This document shows, in pieces, positions 45,911 to 58,867 of a stretch of DNA of 64,000 nt (position 1 is the stretch's first letter; every line of letters starts with the position of its first letter). Where the stretch lies: assembly GCA_947044405.1 (NCBI GenBank), contig CAMRHE010000462.1, forward strand, positions 1,027,001 to 1,091,000. The letters are read 5' to 3'. The position numbers and the translations under genes are program-made. The DNA is from Leptodactylus fallax. Lineage: Eukaryota; Chordata; Amphibia; Anura; Leptodactylidae. Below the pieces are notes generated by a model. That model made no database searches. It worked only from the letters and a program-made list of their open reading frames with translations, and had not been told where the DNA came from.

Positions 45911-46301
45911 GGAAAACTGAGCTTATATTGCTCTGCAAGTACATTGGTGGTCAAAAGCATTAGACAGTGTGAATATTTACCAAAATTGCCCAGCCCTACT
46001 GCAAAATCACCCAACTCTTTTTTTTTTTTTTTTTTTTAAAGCATTTGGACTATTTTCAATTTTAATCTCAATTTTCTTGTTTTTGTTTAAAGAAACATTA
46101 AAAGGTTCAGTGAGCTGACACAGTGAAAAGAAGTCAGATATATGTGATGCAACTACCACCCAACTACTGACTACAGTGAAGAAACTGTAACTGTTGATCA
46201 TTGCTTGTGGTGGAAGGAGAAAGCCTGCAGGGAATATGCAGGTTCTGGGGTGGAGCTAACATCAATTTCACAATTCTGCTGAAAATCAGAATTATTCTTC
46301 T

Positions 46302-46525
46302 TTAGGCTGTGGTCCCACGTTTCAGAAACGCTGCTTTTTTTGTTGCAGATTTTGCTGCGTATTTTTGAGCCAAAGCCAGGAGTGGGTTGAGCAGAAGGGA
46401 GAAATATAATAACTTCCTATATATTTCTCATTGGTTTTTGTAGCCACTCCTAGGTTTGGCTCAAAAAACTGCAGCAAAATCTGCAACAAAAAAAGCAGCT
46501 TTTCCACAACGTGGGGCCTTAGCCT
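46302..46525. mobile_element. Hairpin MITE, 224 bp
   Basis: TTAGGCTGTGGTCCCACGTT at the left mirrors AACGTGGGGCCTTAGCCT at the right. The arms contain TTGTTGCAGATTTTGCTGC and its mirror. It is the same family as 62686-62899, and partly 22430 and 50222. Confidence 0.72.
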
Positions 46526-46582
46526 GAAAAGGACGAATTAATCAAAATAATCTGATTAACTGTCCAATCCTATTTTACTCCC

Positions 46583-46783
46583 TTAGGCTAAGTTCATGTC
46601 TACACCATGTTGTCCGTTCCTGTTGGAAGACCAAAACAACGGACAGATGGGCTGCTACATTAGCGAATACATACGGAGCCCGATGGACCCCATTGACTAT
46701 AATGGGGTCTGTTGTTTTTAAACTGAAATCAGCAGACGCACAACTGCTACAGAGACTCCGGCCCAGATGTGAACTAAGCCTAA
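46583..46783. mobile_element. Hairpin MITE, 201 bp
   Basis: TTAGGCTAAGTTCATGTCTA pairs with CAGATGTGAACTAAGCCTAA. CCCATTGACTATAATGGG forms a central hairpin. Confidence 0.72.
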
Positions 46784-47101
46784 TAAACATGCATGCTGTA
46801 TTTGTTTTTTTATGCAATTACTTAAAGAAGGATTGGAATGTCTCAAAAATATTTTTTTCAAATTTATCATCGCCAGTCACTTTCCATTTCACTGCCCCTA
46901 ACCCCCACCTGTCTTTACTTCCTGGTACCTCTCAACATGCAAATGTGATCGTCCACCCAATCTCTTTTACTGTGTACTAGAAAATAGTGCAGTCAACACA
47001 ATCATCTCTCTTGCAAAAAGGTAGCACTCTAATGCCATGCCGTGTTAGCATGATAGCATGTTATAGAATAGGAGGCTCTAAATAGATTAATGCCTAGTTT
47101 T

Positions 47102-47246
47102 CTGGGAATAGATCCTGTGAAGGAGTCCAGTGGGCGACCCTACCCAGAAATTGACAGCTTTTCCTGTATGAGTTTGTATACATGAGTTTGTATACATATA
47201 AATGTCAGTCACTGATTGGGACCGCCCACTGGACTCCTAAACCCAG
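47102..47246. mobile_element. Short hairpin MITE, 145 bp
   Basis: GGAGTCCAGTGGGCGACCC on the left mirrors GGGACCGCCCACTGGACTCC on the right, within flanks CTGGGAATAG and TAAACCCAG. Confidence 0.6.
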
Positions 47247-47406
47247 AATAAGCAGAGATGAAATGAATGAATGATAAATGTCATCATGTTCATATTGGAC
47301 ACCATTTGTATGTTCAACAGGTTCATGTTAAAGGTTGTGAAACTCATTCTTTAATGAGTTCATACAGACAACTGGACTTTGCTCATGATTTATGGGCATT
47401 TTGGAG

Positions 47407-47601
47407 TCCTTAGGAATCAAAGCTTGAAAGGACACGAGCACATGAGCAAGTTAAGTACACCTTGCCTTACTGCTCCTATTCTGCACTTTGGGTGCATGCT
47501 CAGTGAAGTGAGATGTACTGACCTCAGCTTCACTACACGCAATGTGTCTGCAAGAAGTCCCTCAGCCAGACACCAGACATCTTCAAGCTTTGATTCCTAA
47601 G
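47407..47601. repeat. Palindrome, about 195 bp
   Basis: CTTAGGAATCAAAGCTTGAA at the left is mirrored by TTCAAGCTTTGATTCCTAAG at the right (20 of 20). Inner arms include GTGAAGTGAGATGTACTGAC opposite AGTACACCTTGC. Likely a MITE. Confidence 0.65.
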
Positions 47602-47607
47602 TATCCC

Positions 47608-48270
47608 CACTTCGAACAGTAATAATACAGAGGGTTAGGGCCCTAAACCCCTGCTTCTTAATGGTATACTGGTGGATTAGTGGTTCCAAACAGCCTGGCA
47701 GGTTCCCTTTAAAGAAAGTTTTGTACACAGAGAGAGGAAACAAACATATACAGTAATATCTTACTAAAGGAAACGGTGCAGATTGGCCTGTTATTCTAAT
47801 TAAGGAAAAGCAGCAAAATAACAAAAGCAGAAGTCTCCTGAACTATCTGAAGAAGAAAACAGGAAGAGAGAATGGCTGCACAGTCTGATCTCTTATGCCC
47901 TAGTGAAGTAGACTGGATCAGAACTTATTTGGCAGGGATTCCCTGTTGCAGGCTGGATTTACCTAATATTACAATATGAAATATTTATTTTATGGAATAA
48001 TAATATAGGAATTGCTGATGATGTGCCCTGAGTAGTCCGTGGATAAACCAACAAGTATAAAAGGTTTCCTGTACATGCAGGAAATAAAAATACATGTATT
48101 TATTGGTTGCCATGGGCAATTAAATAACAGGCGCTTAGAAGAATATATCAGGTCATTTTCCTGTATAAATAATATTTTTTTTTACCCTGTGCTAGAATAA
48201 AACATATCAATTATGCAGGCGATTCCCTATGATGTAGCAATATTGAGCACAAAAGCAGTGAGTGTATTTG
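47608..48270. other. Intron 1, unassigned
   Basis: No element or gene recognised. Confidence 0.4.
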
Positions 48271-48648
48271 TAAGGCTGTGCTAACATCTGCATCGGAGTC
48301 TCCAATTGGAGACTTTTCGCTGTCAAAAATTGCAAAACACTGTCCGAAACTGGACAAAAAAGTGCTGCAAGTCCGACATTTTCATCCAGCAGTTTCAGTT
48401 TAAAAGAATGGACACACAATGGATCCCATTGTCGTCATTGGGATCAATCAGGCACCGTTGCAGTTTGCCATTTTAGTGGTCCATGTGTCCATTGTTCTGG
48501 TCCTCTGGCCGAGCAGAACAGTAGACACACCAGTGCAGCATTTGCACTGGCACCCAACAGATTATTGACCATAATGGTGGTTGTCGGTGATTTTACTGGA
48601 ATAAACAGCACGGCAAGTGAACCTTCAGCACATATGTGAACACAGTAA
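48271..48648. mobile_element. Probable hairpin MITE
   Basis: TAAGGCTGTGCTAACATCTG at the left and CAGCACATATGTGAACACAG at the right are weak inverted repeats. Same terminal class as 46583. Confidence 0.45.
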
Positions 48649-48662
48649 TAGTAACAGAAATA

Positions 48663-48905
48663 GTCAACTCACCTGGTCCTGTGCATGGAATCCAACTTCA
48701 GGTAAGTAGTCCAATAGACCAACAATCCAGCGCAGTTAAAATCCATACATTTATTTCTCAAAGATTCACATGATTGAGAAGCCTGGTACAAATAACATAG
48801 GTCTATGAATATACTTAAGGAAGCAAGTCTGGTTTGACATGTTTCAGTCCCGTCAGCCTTTAGTCATAACCATATGAACATAGCCTTATTATGTTCAAAG
48901 TTTTT
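48663..48905 (-). repeat. GAAAC stem-loop module (a), minus strand
   Basis: On the minus strand, GGCTGACGGGACTGAAACAT is followed by AATAAA (plus-strand TTTATT at 48750-48755) and a tail with GCGCTGGATTGTTGGTC. Compare modules at 50011 and 63218. Confidence 0.5.
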
Positions 48906-48908
48906 GTT

Positions 48909-49302
48909 ATGGTATGTTCACACAATGGTTTGTCACAGCGATTCCAATGCAGAAAGCATTTCAAAATCACTGTGGGAAAAGCCTCAAGTCTGACTTGTAT
49001 TGATTTCAATGGGAGCAACATTTTTTTTAGAGAGCTGAAATAAAAAGTATTCTGTCCTGTATTGTCACTGTTTTAGCACTGAGAATAGTATTGAATCATG
49101 TTGGTTAGTGAGACACAGATTAGCCCTATAGAATGTTCTAGTCCATGAAAACGGGTGCCTCTCATATGCAAGATGGATGTGGCCGTTTTGCACCACAGTC
49201 ATGTGAATGTAGCCTTAGTTTGCAGTTCAGCCTCAGGTTTCTGCCATAGGTTCTACTTCAAAAATGTGTATCGTGTTTTTTTTCTGTGTGAACATACCCT
49301 TA
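48909..49302. mobile_element. Hairpin MITE, about 390 bp
   Basis: ATGGTATGTTCACACAATGG pairs with TTTCTGTGTGAACATACCCT. Non-coding. Confidence 0.6.
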
Positions 49303-50010
49303 TGCTGTACAAAAGTCCATCTTGAGACCCAGATGTGAATGATGGCCTCTAGAGTTGTCTAGGTGTGAATGTAAAACTTGCTATACTTATTGGACACTGC
49401 CTTCCAAACGAAAATTCTGATCACTGTCTCCTTTAGGCTACATGCACATGTAAAAATGTAAATTTCAGACTTTCTGCACCAAGATCCTCATTTGGATTTT
49501 GTCTTGGATTTGTCATGGATTTTCTTAATTTCACTACTCTCATATATGAAATCCACACAAAGATTTGAGATGCTGAGAATTTTAAAATGTCTGCACTGGA
49601 AAAAATGTACATCGTGTACATGAGATTAAACTGAGATTGATATAAATGCTGCTGTGATCTTCTGCAATCATATTTGCACACAAAATCTGTGCATAATCTG
49701 CACCGTATGTTACTTTACAGTCTGGTAGGCTAAATTCACACCACAGTGTAGTCTGCTCTTGCAGTTTTATGTCAAGAAAACCAAGGTACTAAGGAGAAAG
49801 TTTTTCTAGAGATAGTAAGTGATGAGATATCAATAGGACTTCTGGAAACACCAGTCATCACTAGAATGAATGTATCATTATCACAGACTCAGTGATTTTA
49901 TTTTGATCACCGATTGGGTTGATTTTTTTCATGTTTTATCTAATATGTCATTATAATGTATTTTATATGATTGATGTTTATAGGTATCATTTATTGTTTT
50001 TGTAGTATAC

Positions 50011-50130
50011 ACTTGAAAAAGGGGTTTCGATGACCCCGAAACGCGTAGTGTTTTTTTCATTGCCTGCAATAAAAAGAATTTTTCAACTATACTGATCCCG
50101 CGCAGTCCCTGGATTCCTGGTCCTCGACAT
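50011..50130 (+). repeat. GAAAC stem-loop module (b)
   Basis: The stem GGGGT (50021-50025) and ACCCC (50033-50037) has a 7-base loop and is followed directly by GAAACGCG (50038-50045). AATAAA is at 50068-50073, then a tail with CGCGCAGTCCCTGGATTCCT. Confidence 0.6.
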
Positions 50131-50221
50131 ATAATCACTAGAATGAAGGAAGGTGGCCATAGTGCTCAACAGGTAGCTGTACAGGTACACTGTATTATAA
50201 CTCCATTAACAACTCTGTAGT

Positions 50222-50427
50222 GAACTGCAGATAAAAAACGCTGCAGAATAAAATGCAGAGAAAACGCATAATTTTTTTTCCGCAATGTTTTATTTTTTCA
50301 GCAATGTGTGGATGAGATTAGCCAGTCTCATTCACTTTGCTGGTACTGTAAAACACAGTGTTTTTTTGCTGTGTTTCTGAAGCAGGCAAAAGTGCTGCGT
50401 TTCCACAACTTGGGGCTTTAGCCTTAT
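50222..50427. mobile_element. Decayed MITE of the 46302 family
   Basis: GTGCTGCGTTTCCACAACTT then GGGGCTTTAGCC at the right matches the family end; the left arm (CTGCAGATAAAAAACGCTGC) is partial. Confidence 0.45.
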
Positions 50428-53400
50428 GGGTTTCTGCACAAGCGCATAGATTTAAGCAAAATCCTAGCAATAATTTATCACTTGCTTTTAATACTTTTTT
50501 CCATTTGCCACTCATTCTCTGAAAAATGAGTCTGGACTGTGGTGTGTGAACCTGGGCTTATTACATAGTTTTCACAAATTTCAATCATACCAGCAAATTT
50601 GGCTTTACCAGACTGAAGATGAATGGGGATTGTGCAAGCCTAACTAAAAAGTGGACATTCCTGATGCTTTGGGGTGAGACTTAAATGTTCCAATGTTAAC
50701 CAACAAAAAGTTGTATGTATGTTACTGTGAACAGATGAACACATACAGTAGGAGATTTTGCAAGTCTTCTGGCAACTCTTTCTACCATGTCCGGTGATCA
50801 TCTTGTTTTACAAGGAACTGTTCTCTAATTTTTACAAAAAGACTACAGTAATACCACGTCTACAGACAGCCTAAGGCCAGGTTTGCATGTCACATCACTT
50901 GTCATTCATGTAGGGTTACTTTGTAATTTACAGCTGTCATTTGTTTTGATCAGTCCAACGCAGTTGTATCCTGAAAAGCTGGAGAGGACTTTTAGTGCCA
51001 CAATAGCTTATGAACCATATGTTTTTCCAAGCGTCTAATTATTTTATTAGTGAGCTATTATTGTCTTCTTATAATATGAACATATTACAATACTGAGGCT
51101 ATTATCAAGCTGCCACTTTCAAGAAAGGTGAGACTGCCTGTAGCTGAACAGGTCTAATTTGTAGTTTTCTATTGAAGTCATTTATCCTTCACTTCTTTGT
51201 GATGTTAACCAAAGCATTTAAAACAACAGGAATTATTTCCAAGTAAAGCATAAAAAACTCACAGCTGGCTGGCTTCCTATCAGTAATATTCAAGCTGCTT
51301 GTAACATTGGCCATGTTCATACAAGCATTAACTTGAGGAATACAATGACATTGTTGAGTCGTTTTGCATGTCACCTTTGTACTTGTATGCTTTTTCTAGG
51401 TATGGGACCACGTCTTATTTAAATTAACAACGTGCAGGGAAGCAGCTAACCTGTATACTTCATAAACTCCCACTTCTTTCTGGTTGCTTGCTGTGATAAT
51501 TATATATGGGTTTTAGCACATTTTTGCAATATTGAAAAAGATTTAACTCTTCTCGTATTGTGGTGGTCACAGTGGAACAAGCCTCAACATTAGTAATACA
51601 CCAAGCATAATGGCTTGGTGCGGTCTTACAAAACACTGTGTAACAGAATTGGTCAGAAAGCAATACTTGTGTTAGCACAACACAAAAATAGGTGCAATCC
51701 AAGTTTTGTCTGATAGAGGAGAATGGTAGGTCATTGTATGTTGGAAAGTGTTGTTATATGCTAAGGGGTGTAGAGGTAGGAGTGAAACCCTGGCCCCAGT
51801 GTCTGAGGGTTCCAGAACTCATTCAGAGGTTCAAGGTATGACTCAGTATGACATATAAAAGTTTGATGCATAGAAATAGAACCTTTACTTTTAGAATCGC
51901 CATGTATACTATTATGATCTATATATATGGAGGCTGTGTAATGAAGATTACCCCAGTCCATTTGTTTTGTTAGGACATACTGATTTAGGATTCCACTCTC
52001 TGTAGGAGTAGCTCCCATTGTGGTGGACCCAAGATGTCAAAGTCATAGTTTATTGAATTGACCGCCATACTATACTATGGCTGCTGTAAGGGAGGTGTCT
52101 GGCCAAGGAAGGCTTCCCCCTGGCAAAACGTGCTGTTTACTTGGTGTGGCAGGATCCAGACCTTCACCACTGGTCGATCGATGAGATTACGTATTCAAAA
52201 ACATAAGAACATTCTAGGATATTATGGCAAAGGGCATCACTGCTCTGTAGTATTCTCTGAGCTTCAAACAGATTTCCAAATTGGGCATTTGGTAAGAATA
52301 ATATCACATAGTGCTATCATTTCTTATTAAAGTGCGTAATTGAGTCATATTTTAGGCTTTCAGTGACTGAAGTAAGAATCAGGGACTCATAGGAAAGCAC
52401 TGATGCTGAATGAGAGGCTCTGACGTCATTGCTGCCGCAGCTGAATGGCTCTCCCACAGCCTCAGGAATTTTGTGGAGTTATGTGGGTGGCTGTGAGAGG
52501 ATCCAAATAATGAACAAATTAAACAAAATTCTGAGTCTTTAATTGACCTTTATGTTAGTTTAGCTACAATGGTGCTCTAAAATCATTTGAGAAAGGACTT
52601 TCCTATTTTTAAAAATGGTAAACGTGTAAAACTCTTATATTGTGAAGTCACCAGGTTTTGACTCCTGAGTCATAATGCTTCAAGTATAGTACCCTGAATG
52701 CTAATTCTTCTATATAGGTTTATGGATATTTAAAGCAAGACTAGAACAAAAGCTAAGTGATTGTAGTCTTCTATTTACACTATGGTTATTAACTATGTAT
52801 GAAGGATATGCAAGGTACCATAGGTTTCTGTGGGCCAAATATGTGCCAAGAACATGTTCTTTTGACATATATTTGGTAGACACTGCTTATTGGCAATAAT
52901 GAAAAGTATAGTCTCTTCTGCCATTAAGGTATACTATTTTATTCTACAATACACAGACGTATGCAGCTCTATTGGCATATAGCAATATATGTTCCTGGAA
53001 TATAGGTGTCCATGTTTTATTAAAACATACATGGAGAATACTTGGAGAATTGGTGGGGAGTTTAGTAAACTTTACTGTACCTTACTATATGACTATAGTC
53101 AAATGGATATACTCCTGTAGTTATAATAGTTTGCTTTCATATCATTTGTTACATATTACAGCTTTTTCAGTGAAGCTGTTTTCATCCTCTGGTCATAAAC
53201 AAGAATGACTGTATTCACTGACATTGGCTGGAGAGCTTGATAAATGGGAGAAGAAAAACACAATGGGGGATGAATTATTGAAGACTTGAATGCCTTTTTT
53301 ATGGCAATTTTTTTGGGCAGGGTTTAGTGCATGGGATAGGGTCTCTCATGCACCAAAAGATTGACTATTCATCACACCCGAAATTAGTGCAAATTGCTGT

Positions 53401-53530
53401 GCTAGTTCCAGTCTGCAGCCACTTATAGACTTAGATGGCAATTAAAGGAAAGCCATAGACGTTGGAGATTTATTAAGAAATGCCTGTCTCTTAGTAAATT
53501 TGACACAACTTTACTCCAAAGAACTATGAA
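50428..53530. other. Intron 1, unassigned
   Basis: About 3.1 kb with no recognised element or gene. Open frames are short and lack motifs. Confidence 0.4.
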
Positions 53531-53967
53531 TTAAAGGGAGCCTACCACCACCATATCTTTTCTTAACCCCTTACATGCTGTCGTAGGGGTGCTAGTGTCA
53601 TTGTGAACCTACCATTTTTGTTTCAGTCTTTTATGCAAAGAAAATCAACTTGTAATCCATATGCAAATGAGCTGTTCAGTTCTCCTTGGCCATGGCCACA
53701 TCTGCCAGAACACCTATTTTTGCCAGTAATCGCCATCCAGTGCCACCACTACCATACAGATCAAATGTGTGGCAACCACAGGCACAAGTGAATGCTTCAG
53801 CAGAGGGTGCACCAAACAGCTCATATGCATAGATTAAAAATTGATTTTCTCAGCAGAATGATTACACTTTGACACAAAAAAATGTATGTTTGCTATGACA
53901 CTAACATCTCCTACTGCAGCAAATAAGTGGTTTAGAAGTGATTTTGGTGGTGGTAGATTCCCTTTAA
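53531..53967. mobile_element. T2-like TTAA-flanked MITE, 437 bp
   Basis: TTAAAGGGAGCCTACCACCA at the left mirrors GGTGGTGGTAGATTCCCTTT then AA at the right, with TTAA on both sides. CAAATGAGCTGTT and AACAGCTCATATGCATAGA are part of the inner arms. Confidence 0.78.
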
Positions 53968-56543
53968 GACCAGAGTAGGCATCGACATCCACTCTTAAAA
54001 TATTTCCCCCAAAGTACTTTATATCTGTATAACAACACTTTTCTTTTTTACATGGGAGCCAATGTGGTATTTTATATCCTGCAAATAAAGTGACAAAGTA
54101 AAATATACGTTACTGTTGCTGGACACATTTACACAAAAAGTCTGTAGCAGATAGGGCTGACTTCACATCTGTGTTGTTTTTCTGTTCCAACATAGCAACA
54201 GAACAACAGGCTAAACATTAAAACAGAGTTGTCTTACACACAGTAATGGAACTTAAGGGACCCCTTTGACTATAGTGGGGTCCATCACGTATCCGTTTTT
54301 TTTCTCCGTAATTTTACTAGACAAACAAGTTGTGCTTGCAGGACTTTTTCGACTATGATTTTAGATGAACTCTACATAAGAGGCTCTGAATGGAACCTTC
54401 GACAATTGAATGTAGCCTAAATTGCTGCCACAAATAAATCAGACAGTAGTCACTAGAAGGTGGGGTATTCCAATAAGCAACAACAATTCTATGAATATAA
54501 AGATCTAAATACAGATATATATACAGTCTATTTATGTTCATACAGACATTAATTTATGTAAACATGGCATCCCCGTGGTGGCCCCAATTAAAGCTCTGCA
54601 AATTTAGGCACCATGGCAACCTAGCCGATGCTCAATCTTGGCTTACTGTATGCAATCGGTAATGAGGTTACTATACCATAGAAATGTTTCCTAGCAGAAA
54701 TGACTGCTCAGTCAGGTGGAAAATAGGCAGAGGAATAGTGTGATGGATAACTAGAAGAGGACAATCCCAGTAATTGGATGAGGTAGATGACTTATTTTTT
54801 GCTTGGAAAGACTTTAGTAGAAGAAAGTTAAGTTACAGGTATATTACACAGAGAGAGATAACAGCAGGGGCACAGTGAAAGTCAGAGCGGGGAAGTGTCT
54901 GAATAGGAGGAGGAGAGTTTTGTAGGTTAGAGATGGAATTTATCAGGAAGTCAGCCAAGAGACTTGAGAGGGAGAAAGGCGGAGAAGGATCTCTGAGAGA
55001 TTATAATTTCATAGTCAGGAGTGTGTATTCTACAACCTGCTTTATAGCCTGCTGTAGAGGAAACGCTGTCTACTTTAGTCTGCCTGAAACACAGAAATTG
55101 TAGATTAGACTCTGTTCACATTAGTGTCAAGGCTTCTATTCTATGCTTTGACAGATTTATTTTCAAATGAACAAATTCCTTTAACTTATAATGGGATCCA
55201 TCCAGTTTCAGTTAGGGTTCTGGTGTTTTTGATGGCAAGAATATCGCAGCAGACTACTTTGTTCTTTAGGGATAGTGATTGTATCACTGCCTCTCATTGC
55301 AGCTTCCGGAAGATTTACATGTGCCATTTTCTTTCTTTTTTTTTTGGGTGCTGCAGGAATTGTAGCGAATGGGGTTAGAAAAATATCTGTTCATGAAGTA
55401 TGGAATTTGCTGTGGTTTGTTTTAAAGAGCAGTAGGCCCCAATGCTTGTAGTGTTCTCTTTTTCTTCATTGACAATAATAGGGATAGCCACAGGGAAAAC
55501 CACAGCATACAACGTACTGTACATGTAACAAACATAGTACAGTACATAATGTGATTTTCTAGAGACCCACTTCTAGGATCATTAACTAGGGAGACCTGTC
55601 AATCATATTGTGCGGGGGGAACCAGAGGGGATCTACCCAGTGGACACTTCTTTCAATTAGGCTAAAGGTAAGAAATTCTATAAAATATCTGAAGGTCCAT
55701 TACTCACCTGCTAGATCCCCCACCGTTCCAGCGCTGACACTCTGAGTGGCTTCTAATGAACATTGAAGCATTGATGTCATACACCCACGTGACAGCTGCA
55801 GACAATTACTGACCTCAGTGGTAATGGTGGCACGTATGGCACAAGACCACTGAGGTCAGAGATTAGTTGTAGTGGTCTCTTGAGTGTACAACACATCATC
55901 GCATCAGGAAAATCAACAAAGATTGTTGCATGCCACAGAGTCAGAGAGCCTTTGATCAGGTGTGTGTGGTTCTTTTGTTATTTTATGGCATTTCCTCCAT
56001 TTAGCTTAATTTTTACCAGTCCTGTAAAATCCTCTTAGACTAGTGCTACACCTAGACTTTGCTAAGTCAATTTATCACCCGACATAAATCACTGCTAGCC
56101 ATTTTAAAGCAGTATGTTACTCCAGCACAGTCTTGACACAAGAAGAGGTTGCTACGTCACAGTAATACTTGCACCAGTCTAGTACGGATATGGGACCATC
56201 TTGGTCTCTATGGCAATGAGACACTTGCTCCTGTACTTGTCTAGAGGGCATTTTTAAGATGTACAGTTTCTGTGTCACAGCAGATTCAGGAAGTGTTATC
56301 AGTATTGCATTACAAAGTGACATGGAAATCACACACAGTTGTGAAAGCAGATTGCATGTTACATGAGACAGTTTTATAGCTCGATTTCATTTCTTGAAAT
56401 TACAACCAACTCCATTTATTGAGCAATTAAAAAAAAATATTAAAACTTGAACAGTCTCATTTATTTATTTCTATAGTGAATGTTTGTGCAATGCAGTGTC
56501 TAGGTCTAACCCTAGCCACAATGTCAATGACATTTGAAGAAGC
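53968..56543. other. Intron 1, unassigned, with fragments of MITE ends
   Basis: Half-sites resembling MITE ends occur near 54153 (GGGCTGACTTCACATCTGTG) and 55107 (GACTCTGTTCACATTAGTG). No gene. Confidence 0.4.
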
Positions 56544-57036
56544 TTAAAGGGGTTGGCCACTTTCAGATCAATATTGAGAGACCAATATTATTGTTTGTAT
56601 TATAAAAAGTTGTACAATTTTCCAATATACTTTCTGTATCAAGTCCTCACAGTTTTCTAGATCTCTGCTTGCTGTCATTCATTCTGATCACTTCCTGTGG
56701 ATACAAATCAGTTCATGGTCATGTGATATACAGTCCATGGTCATGTGATGGACACACAGGTGCACAGCTCATTACCAGGCAGATGTCTGATTACTGTACT
56801 ATGACTATAAAGACCTGTGCACCTGTGTGTCCATCACATGACCATGGACCGTATATCACATGACCATGAACTGATTTGTATCCACCGGAAGTGATCAGAA
56901 TGAATGACAGCAAGCAGAGATCTAGAAAACTGTGAGGAATTGATACAGAAAGTATATTGGAAAATTGTACAACTTTTTATTATGCAAACAATAACATTTG
57001 TCTCAATATCGGTCTGAAAGTGGTCAACCCCTTTCA
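56544..57036. mobile_element. T2-like hairpin MITE, near-perfect arms
   Basis: TTAAAGGGGTTGGCCACTTT at the left mirrors AAAGTGGTCAACCCCTTT at the right. Arms of about 210 bp are almost identical (both carry AATGAATGACAGCAAGCAGA or its mirror), with about 70 bp of loop. The right TTAA is mutated to TTCA. The arm similarity suggests a young element or arm conversion. Confidence 0.82.
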
Positions 57037-57338
57037 GTATTGGAAATTGCAGCTATATAAGAGAGCGTCATTGATATTTATCAGATTGTTGTTAGCAGTC
57101 TACTTGTGTAAGGGTAGATTCACACTACCATTATGTTGATCTCATTTTGTCATGGGATAAGAGCAACAGACATTAATGGAAATAGAGTGAAGAATGCAGA
57201 CAGATCCCCCTTCTGGTTGTTGTCCTTCTACATTTAGCCTCGTGCAAAAAACATGATAGAATCTTTCTTTAGTCATGTTTTTTACTTTTTCGGATGAAAA
57301 AAAAAAGTCCTGCATGCAGGAAGAAAGCTTCTGTCATG

Positions 57339-58711
57339 TTTTTTTTTTTTTAAACTCGTTTTATTGAAAATTACGTACCAGACACAAGAAAAGGAAGCAA
57401 AACATATACTCAACAGGTTGCGCACCAGAAAAACAAGAATTTAGATGTAAATTCACCCAACGCACTACATCACCACCTCGTCAGGCCCTCGCCCCCCCCC
57501 CATCTGGACCATACAATGTATACTCGGTGCAAAAAGAAGATATTCAGGACATACATAATACTGTATACATCAATTATACATATACAAAAACATGCAGTCA
57601 ATAAGTCAAGGGTAACAACAAGGATACACCCCAAATGAGAGGTCGTGGATACTCCAGGCGTCTCCCACCCCTCACGGCATGAGTAAATGAATGGCAGAAC
57701 GCAATGAGGGAGCCGTATATTGGGTTACCGAAGAATTGCACCATGTCCCCCACACCTTATGGAATTTCTGAGGGCACCCTCTCCCTTTATACACAATCTG
57801 GTTAAAAGGAAGAACAGTATTAACAAGTTTCTTCCACTGAGATACTGATGGGGGTCTCGGAGCCATCCATCGCAGTGCGATAGCCTTCCTGGCATAGAAT
57901 AAAGACTCCCTCAAAAAGATTCTAACATGGTGTTGCCATAATTCTTCATCTAATACGCCAAAAAGGCATATCTCTGGGGCTAATGGTATAGGTTTAGCCA
58001 GAACTTCTGCCAGGAGATCCACGACCCCTTTCCAAAAACATTGTATGATCGGACAGTCCCAAATCATATGCCAAAAATCCGACTGTGGACAGGGACACCT
58101 AAGGCAACCTGGGTTGGGCAAACGTCCCATTTTGTAGAGACGGGAGGGTGTCAAGTAACATTGGTGTAGAATATATGTTTGAATCAGTTTGTTGTTTGCT
58201 GAGGGTGACACATGTTGAGGAGATTCAAGTATGTCATAAAACATCTCATTTGTGAGAGTTGGGATATTTATGCACCACCGCGTTAGGGCTGGGGTGTCCA
58301 ATGTGGACACCTTGACCTGTATCAGATGTGCATATAAAGTAGATATCAAACCCCCAGGGCCTTGTGAGCGAAGTATTCCGATAAGCGGATACTCAGATAT
58401 ATTGTCCATCCGATCTGGGAACTGAGAAGAGAGTGCATGTCGAATCTGTAAATATCTAAAGAACTGTGTTCTAGGGATGCCATAGGAAGAGCTCAACGAG
58501 TCAAACGTTTTGATAACGCCTTGGGTGTACAGGTCAAGAGAGGACACGCCATACTGCGACCAGGCCCGGGCACCAGGCAGGGCAAATAACGTCGGCAGAC
58601 CAGGGTTGTGCCAAAGCGGGGTCTCCACAGGTATATCAGAGTAAGCGGATACTTTTTTCGCCTGACGACAGACCTGTCCCGCCAGGGCATGGATGGGCAA
58701 CAATTTCCCCC
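57339..58711 (-). mobile_element. 5'-truncated L1-type LINE with target site duplication
   Basis: GTCATGTTTTTTTT stands at 57333 and again at 58712, bracketing the insert. The minus-strand element ends in a poly(A) tract that is read as T at about 57339-57351. The stretch 57352-57671 is its 3' UTR. The 5' break is inside ORF2, the usual outcome of incomplete target-primed reverse transcription. Confidence 0.85.
57672..58703 (-). pseudogene. L1 ORF2p C-terminal part, open for about 343 codons but 5' truncated
   Basis: It encodes the C-terminal segment downstream of the reverse transcriptase. It includes FFRYLQIRHAL, YKMGRLPNPGCLRCPCPQSDFWHMIWDCP (a Cys/His cluster typical of L1 ORF2 tails) and FLRESLFYARKAIALRWM. 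There is no start of its own; the frame simply opens at the truncation point, and it ends with TGA at 57672-57674. The lack of any stop over more than a kilobase points to a fairly young insertion. Endonuclease and reverse transcriptase domains are absent, so it is inert. Confidence 0.85.
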
Positions 58712-58867
58712 GTCATGTTTTTTTTTTACATTAGCATCATTGGGAATGGATGCAGATGGAGGAAGCTCCATCTGCATTCTTCACTCTACTACTATTAATG
58801 TCTGTTGCTCTAATCCTAAGACAAATGAGTGCAACTTTCATAATGGTAGTGTAAACGTCCCCTTACA

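Larger units (their letters stand above)
57107..58867. mobile_element. Hairpin MITE with an L1 inserted in its middle
   Basis: TGTAAGGGTAGATTCACACT to GAAGAATGCAGACAGAT (57107-57203) mirrors 58770-58867 (AGCTCCATCTGCATTCTTCA to CGTCCCCTTACA). Inverted arms of about 100 bp share AGAGCAACAGACATTAATGG. Without the L1 it would be about 390 bp. Confidence 0.75.

Noticed and set aside
57672..58703. A 343-codon frame as a possible host gene
   Set aside because: L1 ORF2 tail motifs, a poly(A) tail and a target duplication identify it as a truncated LINE.
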